DNA of 64,000 bases from an uncultured Saprospiraceae bacterium (GTDB taxonomy: Bacteria > Bacteroidota > Bacteroidia > Chitinophagales > Saprospiraceae): positions 1 through 64,000 of the forward strand of contig CALJKQ010000064.1 in NCBI GenBank assembly GCA_937973565.1, written 5' to 3'. Every line of letters starts with the position of its first letter. The first letter of the stretch is position 1. Below the pieces are notes generated by a model. It saw only the letters and a program-made list of their open reading frames with translations, was not told where the DNA came from and did not search any database. The translations under genes and the position numbers were made by a program. Below are positions 52,833 through 61,864 of this stretch, in pieces.

Positions 52833-53360
52833 TTAAAACCTTACTACATCCGAATATTGTTCTTTGTCAAATAAAAAACTCGATACTCTCTTTTTGTTCT
52901 TCGTCACCTGCACCATGTTTTTTTGGTCATCGTACAGCTCAGTCAGAATATTATTTTTGATGCTTACTTCCTTTATTCCGGCCGGCACCTCGTATTCCAT
53001 GTAACAATAAAAGGCAATAAAGTCCTCGCTCGGCTCTTTGCCAATAAAGCTGGGCTTTAGTACCTTGCCACCACCACTTAATACCTGATGTTGGCTCAGG
53101 TAATCGGCAATGGCCTGGTCGGCCTCAGGAGCTTCATTGTCCCTGCCGAGTCGCAGATTCTTTTTGCCACCCTTTGCAAGGATTTTTTCAAGGTCGTCTA
53201 CAAAAATGTGGACTGTGACCTGAAGGGTTGAAGATGGGGTATCGTAGTTGATCTCGCTGCGGCTAAGATGAAAATCGTGAACTTCATCTCCTGTCCTGAC
53301 CCATCCGGCTCCCGATACCCAGCACCCGGTAAGCAATAGGAATAATGCGGCAAGCTGCAT
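52833..53360 (-). CDS. DUF6702-like lipoprotein
   Basis: 175 residues; lipobox LLLTGC (Cys13). The body begins DEVHDFHLSRSEINYDTPSS, followed by LQVTVHIFVDDLEKIL, the pattern I associate with DUF6702 proteins of Bacteroidota (family match from memory). The function is unknown. It overlaps the ahcY stop by one base and is probably co-transcribed, although no functional link is evident. Confidence 0.65.
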   Translation of the reverse strand: MQLAALFLLLTGCWVSGAGWVRTGDEVHDFHLSRSEINYDTPSSTLQVTVHIFVDDLEKILAKGGKKNLRLGRDNEAPEADQAIADYLSQHQVLSGGGKVLKPSFIGKEPSEDFIAFYCYMEYEVPAGIKEVSIKNNILTELYDDQKNMVQVTKNKKRVSSFLFDKEQYSDVVRF

Positions 53361-54673
53361 TAATACCTGTAATATTCTGGTTTAAAGGGACCCTCAACTT
53401 GTACACCAATGTAGTCGGCCTGGTCTTTCGACAGGGTTTCCAGCTCTACACCGATTTTGGCAAGGTGGAGTCTGGCTACCTTCTCATCCAGGTGCTTGGG
53501 CAAGGTGTAAACCTCATTTTTATAACTGGCGCTGTTGGTCCACAACTCGATCTGTGCCAGGGTCTGGTTGGTAAAGCTGTTGGACATTACAAAAGATGGG
53601 TGGCCGGTGGCACAGCCCAGATTCACCAACCTTCCTTCTGCCAGGATGATGATGTCTTTGCCATTGAGCGTGTATTTGTCGACCTGTGGTTTGATCTCAA
53701 CCTTGGTGTCATTGTAGTTTTGTTTCAACCACGCCATGTCGATCTCGTTGTCGAAGTGTCCGATGTTGCAAACGATGGTTTTGTCTTTCATTTTCAGGAA
53801 GTGATCTCCTCTTACGATTGACTTGTTGCCGGTAGCTGTTACTACGATGTCCGCTTCACTTAAAGCATTTTCCAACCTTTTTACAGCAAAGCCATCCATA
53901 GCCGCCTGAAGGGCGCAAATGGGATCAATTTCGGTAACGATTACCCTGCAGCCGGCTCCTCTCAATGACGCTGCAGAACCCTTACCCACATCGCCGTAAC
54001 CACAAACAACAGCTACTTTACCGGCCATCATGATGTCGGTGGCCCTGCGGATAGAATCCACTAAGGATTCTTTACAACCGTATTTGTTGTCGAATTTGGA
54101 TTTGGTAACAGAGTCATTCACGTTGATGGCAGGCATGGGCAGGGTGCCATTTTTTACTCTTTCGTACAATCTGTGTACGCCTGTAGTTGTCTCTTCAGAC
54201 AAACCCTTGATGTTGGCAACCAGCTCCGGATAACGATCCAAAACCATATTGGTTAGATCTCCTCCGTCGTCGAGAATCATATTGAGGGGCTCACCTCCTT
54301 CGAATGCATGGAGGGTCTGCTCGATACACCAGTCAAATTCTTCTTCGTTCATACCCTTCCAGGCGAATACCGGAATGCCCGCAGCAGCTATGGCAGCAGC
54401 AGCGTGATCCTGGGTAGAAAATATGTTGCAGGAAGACCATGATACCTGAGCGCCCAATTCTACAAGGGTCTCGATCAATACTGCGGTCTGTATGGTCATG
54501 TGCAGACAACCTGCGATTCTGGCTCCTTTGAGGGGCTTGCTTTGTCCGTACTCGGCGCGCAATGCCATCAAACCGGGCATTTCTGCTTCTGCCAATTCTA
54601 CTTCCTTTCTGCCCCATGCAGCCAGGTTGATGTCTTTTACTTTGTAACTCAGTTGTTTCTCAGCTGTTGCCAT
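53360..54673 (-). CDS. ahcY: Adenosylhomocysteinase
   Basis: NAD-dependent hydrolysis of S-adenosylhomocysteine to homocysteine and adenosine, recycling the by-product of methylation. The 437 residues show SWSSCNIFSTQDHAAAAIA, LDDGGDLTNMVLDRYPEL, NVNDSVTKSKFDNKYGCKES, VVCGYGDVGKGSAASLRGAG, VCNIGHFDNEIDM and the C-terminal PFKPEYYRY. Complete; lacks long inserts. Confidence 0.97.
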   Translation of the reverse strand: MATAEKQLSYKVKDINLAAWGRKEVELAEAEMPGLMALRAEYGQSKPLKGARIAGCLHMTIQTAVLIETLVELGAQVSWSSCNIFSTQDHAAAAIAAAGIPVFAWKGMNEEEFDWCIEQTLHAFEGGEPLNMILDDGGDLTNMVLDRYPELVANIKGLSEETTTGVHRLYERVKNGTLPMPAINVNDSVTKSKFDNKYGCKESLVDSIRRATDIMMAGKVAVVCGYGDVGKGSAASLRGAGCRVIVTEIDPICALQAAMDGFAVKRLENALSEADIVVTATGNKSIVRGDHFLKMKDKTIVCNIGHFDNEIDMAWLKQNYNDTKVEIKPQVDKYTLNGKDIIILAEGRLVNLGCATGHPSFVMSNSFTNQTLAQIELWTNSASYKNEVYTLPKHLDEKVARLHLAKIGVELETLSKDQADYIGVQVEGPFKPEYYRY

Positions 54674-54702
54674 TTGTGATAATTTGCTTTTTTTTCAGTG
54701 GG

Positions 54703-54710
54703 CAAAGGTA
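54703..54710 (-). promoter_or_regulatory. -7 box (TACCTTTG) of ahcY
   Basis: Exact TAnnTTTG on the minus strand, 30 bases before the ATG at 54673. No TTG at the proper -33 distance. Confidence 0.5.
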
Positions 54711-54802
54711 GGAAATATATGACCTTTTTCGCCCGTATATTATCACAACAGTTTGTTAAAAATTTGGTTGTCAGGTTCGCATAAAACCCAAAATCCGACG
54801 TC

Positions 54803-55243
54803 TCACCGACCTCTATTGCGCGCCTTATTGATGATGTTGGACATGATCTCCTGGCGGAACTGTTTTTCAACCCACAACAGGCGGGCTACTTTTTTGGCAG
54901 GAAGGAAAACTTTGAATTTTTCCACATACCGTCGCTCCAGCTGGATTTCTTTTTCCCGGATCTCAAAATGACGGGCAATGTAGGCTTGGGCGTCTTTGTC
55001 GGACTCATCCCCTTCAAAATCAGATTTTTTTTCAGCCATCAATGCCGCACGTTCTGCTTCCATCTGGTTGTAGACGGGCCAGAACTTTTCAGATTCTTCA
55101 GGCGATAAGCCCAGCTTTTCGGTTATGAAGGCAATCTTCAGGGATTTGATCCGCTCTTCCAATGCTTCTCTTTTTTTGCCTATCTGTCCGAAGGCAAGTC
55201 CGGAGATCAACAATAAACTAAAAATAATAAAGGTCTTTTTCAT
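54803..55243 (-). CDS. Spy/CpxP-like periplasmic protein
   Basis: 146 residues from Met 55243 (signal MKKTFIIFSLLLISGLAFGQ; an upstream Met would lengthen the tail without sense). The mature part is all-helical: REALEERIKSLKIAFITEKL, then GLSPEESEKFWPVYNQMEAE and KVFLPAKKVARLLWVEKQF, as in Spy/CpxP-like or periplasmic metal/stress-sensor proteins that go with ECF sigma factors. Last gene of the sigma / anti-sigma operon and probably the envelope sensor or chaperone. Confidence 0.7.
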   Translation of the reverse strand: MKKTFIIFSLLLISGLAFGQIGKKREALEERIKSLKIAFITEKLGLSPEESEKFWPVYNQMEAERAALMAEKKSDFEGDESDKDAQAYIARHFEIREKEIQLERRYVEKFKVFLPAKKVARLLWVEKQFRQEIMSNIINKARNRGR

Positions 55244-55266
55244 TATACTAAAACTAAAAATAAACA

Positions 55267-55839
55267 CTACATAATCTCATTAAGGTACTCAATTTCTTCA
55301 TCGGTGAGGATGTCCTGCAACAGGGGTTCTTCGCTGTCCAGTCCTTCGATTTCCGGCAGACTGTTGTGGTCAACCGGTTCGAGTTGTTTCAGCAGCCAGA
55401 GGTCTTCTTCGGAATTATAATTTTGGAGCAGGTGGTTGACTTCTTCACTGGTGAGACTTTGGTTAAATTCTTTGCTCAGTGCTGCATAGGCATGCTCACT
55501 GTTGGTTTCATTGCCTGCGGGCAAAACAAATTTCAGCATCACCACGGCTACAATGACCAGCACGGCTGCTGCCGCCATCCAGCGAATGTTGCGCATAAGC
55601 ACGACCCTGCCACCACCACCTTGTGCGCCCTTCGCGTTGGCCAACACCCAATCAGGCAGGCTGTCGAAATAACCTACGGGCACACCGGCTTTGGTTTGAG
55701 CAGGCAAGCTACGCTCCAGTTGGATTTGTGCCATTACCTGATCTTGCATGGCATCAAAATACCCGGCGGGAGGATCCCCATGTGGTGATACTTTTTTCAG
55801 TTTTTCCAGCTCTTGGCTCAGTTTTTCTTTCTCTTCCAT
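55267..55839 (-). CDS. Anti-sigma factor, single-pass membrane protein
   Basis: 190 residues. Cytoplasmic N-terminus with two PxGYFD motifs (DPPAGYFDAMQDQVMAQIQL and VPVGYFDSLPDWVLANAK), one membrane helix at about 98-117 (WMAAAAVLVIVAVVMLKFVL), and an acidic periplasmic tail (LTSEEVNHLLQNYNSEEDLW, DEEIEYLNEI). The gene lies 11 bases after an ECF sigma gene and 23 bases before the Spy-like gene, which fixes its role by context. Confidence 0.8.
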   Translation of the reverse strand: MEEKEKLSQELEKLKKVSPHGDPPAGYFDAMQDQVMAQIQLERSLPAQTKAGVPVGYFDSLPDWVLANAKGAQGGGGRVVLMRNIRWMAAAAVLVIVAVVMLKFVLPAGNETNSEHAYAALSKEFNQSLTSEEVNHLLQNYNSEEDLWLLKQLEPVDHNSLPEIEGLDSEEPLLQDILTDEEIEYLNEIM

Positions 55840-55850
55840 TTCTCTTTCTT

Positions 55851-56390
55851 TTAAGCCAGCAAATAGGCTTCAATTTTTTTCACTGCGTGGTGGTACGAGG
55901 CTTTGAGCGCACCTACGGAAGTGTCGAGTATATCTGACATTTCCTGGTAACTCATTTCATCGTAGTACCGCATATTAAAAACGATTCTCTGTTTTTCCGG
56001 CAGCTCCTCCAGCGCGTGTTTGAGCTTTTGAACGGCCTTTTCTTCATCGAAGTCATGGTCGGCCTGATCGGTGCTACCTACCTGAAATTCTTCGAGCGAT
56101 TGTGTGGCCTTCTGTCGTTGGTTTTTTTTCAGGGTAAGTGCCTCATTGGTGGCTATGCGGTACAACCACGTGTATAAGCTCGAACGACCTTCAAAGTTGG
56201 CAAATCCACGGTAGGCCTTAACGAAAGTATTTTGCAATACGTCATCAGTGTCTTCGTGGTTTTCTACAATCCTGCGGATGTGCCAGTAAACTTTTTCCTG
56301 GTACTTGTGCATGAGCAACCTGAAACCCTGCTCGAGGGTGGCGGCGTTTCGTAGCATTTCTACGATGGTGTCGTCATCAGCTTGCTGCAT
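55851..56390 (-). CDS. ECF-type RNA polymerase sigma factor
   Basis: 179 residues from Met 56390 (MQQADDDTIVEMLRNAATLE); an in-frame ATG at 56432 adds 14 residues and cannot be excluded. Region 2 is HEDTDDVLQNTFVKAYRGFA and SSLYTWLYRIATNEAL; region 4 is LPEKQRIVFNMRYYDEMSYQ then SVGALKASYHHAVKKIEAYL. Heads the three-gene stress-type operon 56390-54803. Confidence 0.94.
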   Translation of the reverse strand: MQQADDDTIVEMLRNAATLEQGFRLLMHKYQEKVYWHIRRIVENHEDTDDVLQNTFVKAYRGFANFEGRSSLYTWLYRIATNEALTLKKNQRQKATQSLEEFQVGSTDQADHDFDEEKAVQKLKHALEELPEKQRIVFNMRYYDEMSYQEMSDILDTSVGALKASYHHAVKKIEAYLLA

Positions 56391-56441
56391 ATTCCTATTG
56401 AATTGTAATGGTTTGACACCAATTTCACCCAAAGGTTTAAT

Positions 56442-57359
56442 CTAAACAGGGCGGGTGTCATTGAGTTTTTCGATGAACAACAGGGTCTTTTCCTCTTTGC
56501 TTTCGTACATGGGCAAAAATATGGCATTTTCCTGCACATTATCAATGCAGTACGAATGATTTTTATATATAAATTGATTGTAGGTATCGTCGTATCCACG
56601 CACCATTACCAACAATTCGGCGGTCTGTTCACGCAATTCTTCCAAACTTTTGTAGAAAAAGGGACTCTTATCATTGATCACATGGATAAGGGTCCAGTTG
56701 AGTGGAAAGAGATAGATAAATTCCAGTTCCAGTTCCAGTCGCTTAAACTTCCTGCGGCGCTGGCCTTCCACTTCTTCCAGCCAGGTCATGTTGATGGATG
56801 CCTCCATATTGATCAGTGTATTGGCTCCTGCATTGACCAGGCGAAGTTGAAGGGACCGTTCATCACCATAGGGTGCAAGCACTACTTTATCAGCAAACTT
56901 GATTTTAACGGGGGCTTTTGAAAAGCGAAAAATCAAGAGACCTGTACCCAATGCATAACAGGTAAGTCCAATCAATGAATTAAACGAAGAAACCACATTG
57001 GTAAAATGATCCTGTGGATTGAGGTAACCATAACCCACCGTGGTAAATGTCTGGATACTGAAATAATAACAGTGCATAAAGTCCTCCCAGTTCCCGAGCA
57101 CCTTTCCATTGAGTTTATCGATACCATGGATATAATACAAAAGAGCAAACAACCCATTGAGCAGTAAAAAGATGCCGATCAACTCCAGAATAAATGTATG
57201 CCACGGCACATTGACCAGGTGTTCAAAGGGCTTGGTACCTTCGCCACCAACCCGCTCGATGTTGAAGCTGCCGTCTTCATTGACTAGCCTCGCCCTGGCC
57301 GATACCTTGTTGGTAAAGCCAATATTGGCGCCCACCGGACCCTGGTGTTTATCTGTCAT
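56442..57359 (-). CDS. Inward-rectifier (KirBac-type) potassium channel
   Basis: 305 residues: slide helix, two membrane helices (about 53-75 and 125-150) around a pore loop with filter FTTVGYGYLNP, then a beta-rich cytoplasmic Kir domain (KVVLAPYGDERSLQLRLVNA, RFKRLELELEFIYLFPLNWT, LIHVINDKSPFF). Passes potassium across the inner membrane, gated by the cytoplasmic domain. Its own promoter is not clear. The gene is divergent from the cyclase gene, with which it shares a 421-base gap. Confidence 0.9.
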   Translation of the reverse strand: MTDKHQGPVGANIGFTNKVSARARLVNEDGSFNIERVGGEGTKPFEHLVNVPWHTFILELIGIFLLLNGLFALLYYIHGIDKLNGKVLGNWEDFMHCYYFSIQTFTTVGYGYLNPQDHFTNVVSSFNSLIGLTCYALGTGLLIFRFSKAPVKIKFADKVVLAPYGDERSLQLRLVNAGANTLINMEASINMTWLEEVEGQRRRKFKRLELELEFIYLFPLNWTLIHVINDKSPFFYKSLEELREQTAELLVMVRGYDDTYNQFIYKNHSYCIDNVQENAIFLPMYESKEEKTLLFIEKLNDTRPV

Positions 57360-57780
57360 TTTTTGAGGATATCTTTTTTATCAAATGCAAGATTTTGTGA
57401 AATGAAAGTGGCTGCTTTATGCAACGCTGTCATTTGCTATGTTAAAGATAAAGAAAAGAGGAATATGAAAAGGTGAGGCGTGTCATGGTATAAGGTGAGG
57501 AGATGAGTTGGGGGCGGGGGCACATGGGTTATTTCCCCATGAATTGAATGCAGATGTGGATAACACGGGAAAAGTGAAAAATGCGATATATTTAAAATTC
57601 TTCCTGTGTTAAAGCCCATTTGAATGCGTGTAACACAATGCTCGAGGCTCTGCAATTATTTGCTGAGTACAATAAAACAGCAATTTCTGTCTTAAGGAGT
57701 TGGGCGCGCGACAACATTGTTGGTATTTTATTACCTTGTGGCTCTATGATGGCTGCTTAAACAGCTATAAAAATATTTTT
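57360..57780. other. Divergent intergenic region between channel and cyclase genes
   Basis: 421 bases. Contains a G-rich stretch (57508-57521) and an inverted repeat CATGGG/CCCATG with a 7-base loop (57525-57543), candidates for regulator binding. An open frame on the plus strand runs back from the cyclase start to 57700, but its residues do not resemble a membrane-protein N-terminus, and the ATG at 57781 is preferred. No RNA gene seen. Confidence 0.45.
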
Positions 57781-59046
57781 ATGAAGATCTCATTTTTTCA
57801 ACAAATAATACAAAAGCACTATAACCATTTTGATGAGGATGAAAGACGGAATGTTACCATCTTCCTCATCCTGGAGTTGATGATGATTTTTGTAATTGGT
57901 TCATGGGGCTTTGGCTTTGCATATTTGGAAATGTGGGAGATGTTTTGGCTGGTCATCTTTACCTGGATCGGGTATGTACTTTTGTTTATAGGTACTGCTT
58001 TTTGGGGTCTTCCTTTCCATTTCGGGCGATCCGTTGCCTTGCTATTGGCCTTGGTTATAACCGGTCTTCCTCCGATATTTTATGGCATGGATACGATGAT
58101 CACGGTGCATTTGGTTTTCGTACCCCTGGCTACCATTCTCTTGTTTTCAAGGAAGGAGAAAAAGCAATTTTTTATTTATCTGGGTTTGGTCTTTTTGGCG
58201 TTTATTTCTGTAGTTGCCTGGAATTCACTTTATGACCCTGTCTTCCAGGTACCTGCCCACACATTTAGAATATTCAATACGGTTGTGACTTTGGATAGCA
58301 TGTTTATTTCCATGTATTTTGCCTATTTCTTTTTTACCCAAAACAATGAGTTCAAAGATATGTTAGCGACAGAAAGAGAAAAATCTGACCGCTTGTTGTT
58401 GAGTCTGTTTCCGGATTCCATCGCCGGAAAATTGCGTGACAGCAACCAATCCATAGCAGACAGTTTTGACAATGTGACCATACTTTTTGCCGATATTGTA
58501 GGCTTCACAAGATATGCTAGTAACATGACACCTAATGAATTGGTGGCCATGTTGGATGAAATATTTAGCGAATTTGACGCATTGGCGGATAAATACGGTG
58601 TCGAAAAAATCAAAACAATAGGAGATTCTTATCTGGCAGTGGGAGGCCTTCCCTTGCCGGACGAAAATCATTGCAGGAACATAGCTGAAATGGCCTTGGA
58701 AATGAACCGGGTTATAAAAGAGAAATACACTACAAAGTACAAGCTCACACTGCGCATGGGCATCCATACAGGCCATGCAGTGGCAGGGGTCATTGGAAAT
58801 AAAAAATTTGCTTATGACATTTGGGGCGATTGCGTAAACATTGCCAGTCGTTTTGAATCCAATGGCCATCCGGAAAAAATCCATATTACAGAAGATGTAA
58901 AAAACACGTTGGGTGATGGCTATGTCTTCGAGGATTGCGGCCAAATCGATATCAAAGGAAAAGGTCTGATGCATTCCTTCTTTTTATTGGGACGGAAGGG
59001 TGAAGTGTCTCCGATAACGGCCCAACGTTTAGGCAGCTTAAATTAG
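57781..59046 (+). CDS. Membrane-anchored class III adenylate cyclase
   Basis: 421 residues. The N-terminal half is about six membrane helices (about 22-190) of the CHASE-less, cyanobacterial/Bacteroidota type; the C-terminal half (about 230-405) is a class III cyclase domain. Both metal Asp are present (LFADIVGFT near 235 and KTIGDSYLAVGG near 280), with the transition-state Asn/Arg pair in WGDCVNIASRFES. The base-selecting residues are Lys (EKIKTIGD) and Asp (AYDIWGD), the pair for ATP, so the product should be cAMP. The next gene encodes a cNMP-binding patatin, a likely effector. Confidence 0.92.
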   Translation: MKISFFQQIIQKHYNHFDEDERRNVTIFLILELMMIFVIGSWGFGFAYLEMWEMFWLVIFTWIGYVLLFIGTAFWGLPFHFGRSVALLLALVITGLPPIFYGMDTMITVHLVFVPLATILLFSRKEKKQFFIYLGLVFLAFISVVAWNSLYDPVFQVPAHTFRIFNTVVTLDSMFISMYFAYFFFTQNNEFKDMLATEREKSDRLLLSLFPDSIAGKLRDSNQSIADSFDNVTILFADIVGFTRYASNMTPNELVAMLDEIFSEFDALADKYGVEKIKTIGDSYLAVGGLPLPDENHCRNIAEMALEMNRVIKEKYTTKYKLTLRMGIHTGHAVAGVIGNKKFAYDIWGDCVNIASRFESNGHPEKIHITEDVKNTLGDGYVFEDCGQIDIKGKGLMHSFFLLGRKGEVSPITAQRLGSLN

Positions 59047-59230
59047 TAAATGGTTTTAAATGTGGGTTCTGCAAAAATATTGGCAAATAACGAAGTATGA
59101 GTTTAGTTTTATGCCTGCTAAATTGTATTACTGCTTTTAACTCCTTTCGAATGATAGCCAAGAACCTGGAGAAGAGTTGTCAATATTGATTACTTTTAAA
59201 ATTAATCTTTACTTTATTATAAAAAACCTT

Positions 59231-61096
59231 ATGTCAAACACAGTTGTCCCACATAAAAATGAGTTTCATCAAAAGCTACTTCGTGAAAATCTGAATAAAA
59301 TATTTGGTGATTTTGATGAGGCTATTTTAGGTGAAATAGAAGATCAATTGATATGGATAGAACTGGATGGTGGCAAAACCATTATCAGGGAAGGCGATGC
59401 CGGCGATTCGTTGTTTTTTGTGCTCAGCGGCAGATTGGTAGCCACTAAAAAAGACAGAGAAAACAATGAGTATAAGATAGGAGATGTCGTTCGCGGAGAA
59501 ATGGTTGGCGAGATGTCGATTTTTACAGGAGAGGCACGTTACGCAACGGTGACAGCGATTAGGGATAGTGTTTTGGTTCAGCTGCCCAAAGCGCTATTTG
59601 AAAAAATAATCCGGAAGTATCCGGATGTTGGCTTAAATGTAACCAAACTTATCATAGATCGGGTTAAGAAATCAAATAAGGCGCAAAAAAGTCATATAAA
59701 CAACATTTGTTTTTACCCCATTCACGATTCTGTAAACTGCACAAAGCTAGTACAACCATTATTTGACTACTGTAACCCGGGCATAAACATTTGCCACATA
59801 AATAAAGAAGTCTTGGTGCAAAATGGCTTCAATGTGGATCAGAACAAGGCTGAAGAAGATAAAAACACGAACAGAGCCCTCATCAAATGGCTGAATGATA
59901 TAGAGTCAATGCATGAGTTTATATTTTTTGAGTGTGAAAACAGGCCCGGCCCCTGGAACGACAAATTTCTCAGACAAGCAGATCACATCGTTTTGTTGGC
60001 AGATAGCACAAAGAGTTATGTGCCCACAGACATGGAAGAAATATTGGGTAAGATTAAAAATGTCCAATTTTCAATGGTCTTTATACATCCGGCCAATACT
60101 GAAATGCCGGAAAAAACCAGAAACTGGCTGGATGCACGACCTCAGATCAGAAGTCATTACCATCTGAGGTTGGGTCATGAAAAGGACTTGCAAAGACTGG
60201 GTAGGTTACTAACCGGCAGAGCCACAGGTCTCGTATTAGCGGGTGGTGGAGCCAAAGGGTTTGCTCACATCGGAGTGATGCGGGCAATGGCTGAATATGG
60301 GATTCCCATTGACTACCTCGGGGGTACAAGTGTAGGATCTATGATGGCAGCCAGTTTTGCATTTGACAGATCCATCGATGAAGTTGAAAAGACCATACGC
60401 GAAGCCACCGAGTACAAGCCTTCTTCTGACCTGAGTTTTATACCTCTTATTTCGCTGGTTAAAGGAATGAATATAAAAAGGATGGTCGGTTTTACCATTA
60501 AAAAACTTAGTGGCATACATCATGTTGACCTGGCCGATACATGGATACCTATGTATATTGTGGCCTCCAATTATACACGATCTGATGAAACCGTTTTTTT
60601 TAGGGGAAGTATGTCGAAGACATTGTTGGCTTCTGCAGCAATACCCGGTGTTTATCCCCCGGTTATAATCGATGGAGAATTGTATGTAGATGGTGGCACA
60701 TTCAACAATTTTCCGGCAGATATTATGCGTAACCTGGAAATGAGCAAAGTGATTGGCATTGATTTCATGATTGAAAAAAACCATACACTTACCATCGATG
60801 AAATGCCATCCAACAACCAGGTGTTCAGAGGTAAATTATTGGGCAAAAAGGATAACAAACACAAATTGCCCGGCATTGGATCCATCATTATTAACTCTAC
60901 CCTGATGTACAGCAACGCCAAAAGGCACGAATCCATTGCTTATCTTGATTTGCACTTCAATCCGGATGTAGCCAAATTCGGTCTGACTGCCTGGACTGAT
61001 TTCCACAAGATTGTTGAAAAAGGATATCAACATGCCAAACAGGTTTTGGAAGGTATGAGTCGTGAAGATTTGGCCAAATTTCAAAACCCAATTTGA
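59231..61096 (+). CDS. Patatin-like phospholipase with cyclic-nucleotide-binding domain
   Basis: 621 residues from ATG 59231 (an upstream TTG at 59177 is out of keeping). Residues about 40-125 are a cNMP-binding domain: IREGDAGDSLFFVLSGRLVA, then GEMVGEMSIFTGEARYATVT, which holds the phosphate-binding cassette (GEMS and Arg of EARYATV). A middle region (130-330) resembles that of NTE-like bacterial proteins. Residues 333-500 are a patatin domain with oxyanion loop LAGGGAKGFAHIGVM, nucleophile Ser367 in GGTSVGS and Asp487 in VDGGTFNNFP. It should hydrolyse phospholipid acyl esters, switched by a nucleotide. It follows the cyclase gene by 184 bases. Confidence 0.9.
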   Translation: MSNTVVPHKNEFHQKLLRENLNKIFGDFDEAILGEIEDQLIWIELDGGKTIIREGDAGDSLFFVLSGRLVATKKDRENNEYKIGDVVRGEMVGEMSIFTGEARYATVTAIRDSVLVQLPKALFEKIIRKYPDVGLNVTKLIIDRVKKSNKAQKSHINNICFYPIHDSVNCTKLVQPLFDYCNPGINICHINKEVLVQNGFNVDQNKAEEDKNTNRALIKWLNDIESMHEFIFFECENRPGPWNDKFLRQADHIVLLADSTKSYVPTDMEEILGKIKNVQFSMVFIHPANTEMPEKTRNWLDARPQIRSHYHLRLGHEKDLQRLGRLLTGRATGLVLAGGGAKGFAHIGVMRAMAEYGIPIDYLGGTSVGSMMAASFAFDRSIDEVEKTIREATEYKPSSDLSFIPLISLVKGMNIKRMVGFTIKKLSGIHHVDLADTWIPMYIVASNYTRSDETVFFRGSMSKTLLASAAIPGVYPPVIIDGELYVDGGTFNNFPADIMRNLEMSKVIGIDFMIEKNHTLTIDEMPSNNQVFRGKLLGKKDNKHKLPGIGSIIINSTLMYSNAKRHESIAYLDLHFNPDVAKFGLTAWTDFHKIVEKGYQHAKQVLEGMSREDLAKFQNPI

Positions 61097-61125
61097 GGAA
61101 ATGTCCCATTAAAGTATTTTGAAGC

Positions 61126-61734
61126 ATGAATATTGATATTACAAACCTGGACAATTTCGACACCATTTTCAATGAGATGATGATTGAGGTTTTGGGAGCA
61201 ATGGAAAATACGCTGCCAGCATATCTCACTTATCATAGTGTTGAGCATACACGCGGAGTTTTAAATGACGCTATCCATATAGCAAACATGGAGGTTGTAT
61301 CCGAAATCGATTTGAAAAAAATCAAAATTGCGGCTTTATTTCACGATACAGGATTTATGTTTACCTATAAAGACCATGAGGAAGCAAGCTGTGATTATGC
61401 CCATAAAATCCTGCCAGGGTACCAAATAAGTGATGAAGATATAATACATATCAATGAAATGATTATGGCCACCAAAATTCCCCAAACACCCAAAGATCAT
61501 TGCGGAAAAATATTGGCGGATGCTGACTTAGCCTACCTGGGTACTGGTAGTTTTGAAAAGATTTCATCTCTATTATTCAGTGAGCTGAAACACTTCAACC
61601 CATTACTGAATGTAGCAAGTTGGAATGAAATTCAAATTAAATTTTTAAAACAACACCAATATTTTACAGCATATTGTGTTACTGAGAAATCAGCTATAAA
61701 GGATGCCCACTTACTGCGTTTGATAAAGGGGTAA
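61126..61734 (+). CDS. HD-domain metal-dependent phosphohydrolase
   Basis: 202 residues, soluble. HD-superfamily order: YHSVEHTRGVLNDA (His), ALFHDTGFMFTYKDHEEASC (HD pair), IIHINEMIMATKIPQT (His) and ILADADLAYLG (Asp), so the metal site is complete. Such proteins hydrolyse phosphodiester or nucleotide substrates; a cyclic-nucleotide phosphodiesterase role is attractive beside a cyclase but cannot be read from the motifs. It starts 29 bases after the patatin gene and is probably co-transcribed. Confidence 0.85.
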   Translation: MNIDITNLDNFDTIFNEMMIEVLGAMENTLPAYLTYHSVEHTRGVLNDAIHIANMEVVSEIDLKKIKIAALFHDTGFMFTYKDHEEASCDYAHKILPGYQISDEDIIHINEMIMATKIPQTPKDHCGKILADADLAYLGTGSFEKISSLLFSELKHFNPLLNVASWNEIQIKFLKQHQYFTAYCVTEKSAIKDAHLLRLIKG

Positions 61735-61802
61735 AAAGCATCACCATAAAGTGCACAAGGAACACACAAAGTTCACAAATGAGGCGATGTGAAAAGTAGT
61801 GT

Positions 61803-61851
61803 CCTTAGTGCCACCTCTGTGACCTTAGTGGTAAAAAAAGATCACCACTAA
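61803..61851. repeat. Degenerate intergenic repeat with hairpin
   Basis: CCTTAGTG occurs at 61803-61810 and 61823-61830; TTAGTGGT (61825-61832) pairs with ACCACTAA (61844-61851). The 61735-61802 side reads as GTGCACAAGG / ACACAAAGTTCACAAA, the kind of low-information intergenic repeat seen in several phyla. May act as a weak terminator between the convergent genes. Confidence 0.5.
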
Positions 61852-61864
61852 CTCATTTTACAAC

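Noticed and set aside
57781..61096. Calling the cyclase and patatin a Pycsar defence system
   Set aside because: The cyclase keeps the Lys/Asp pair for ATP and has a large membrane domain, no defence genes flank it, and cNMP-patatin proteins also exist outside defence. Kept only as a hypothesis.
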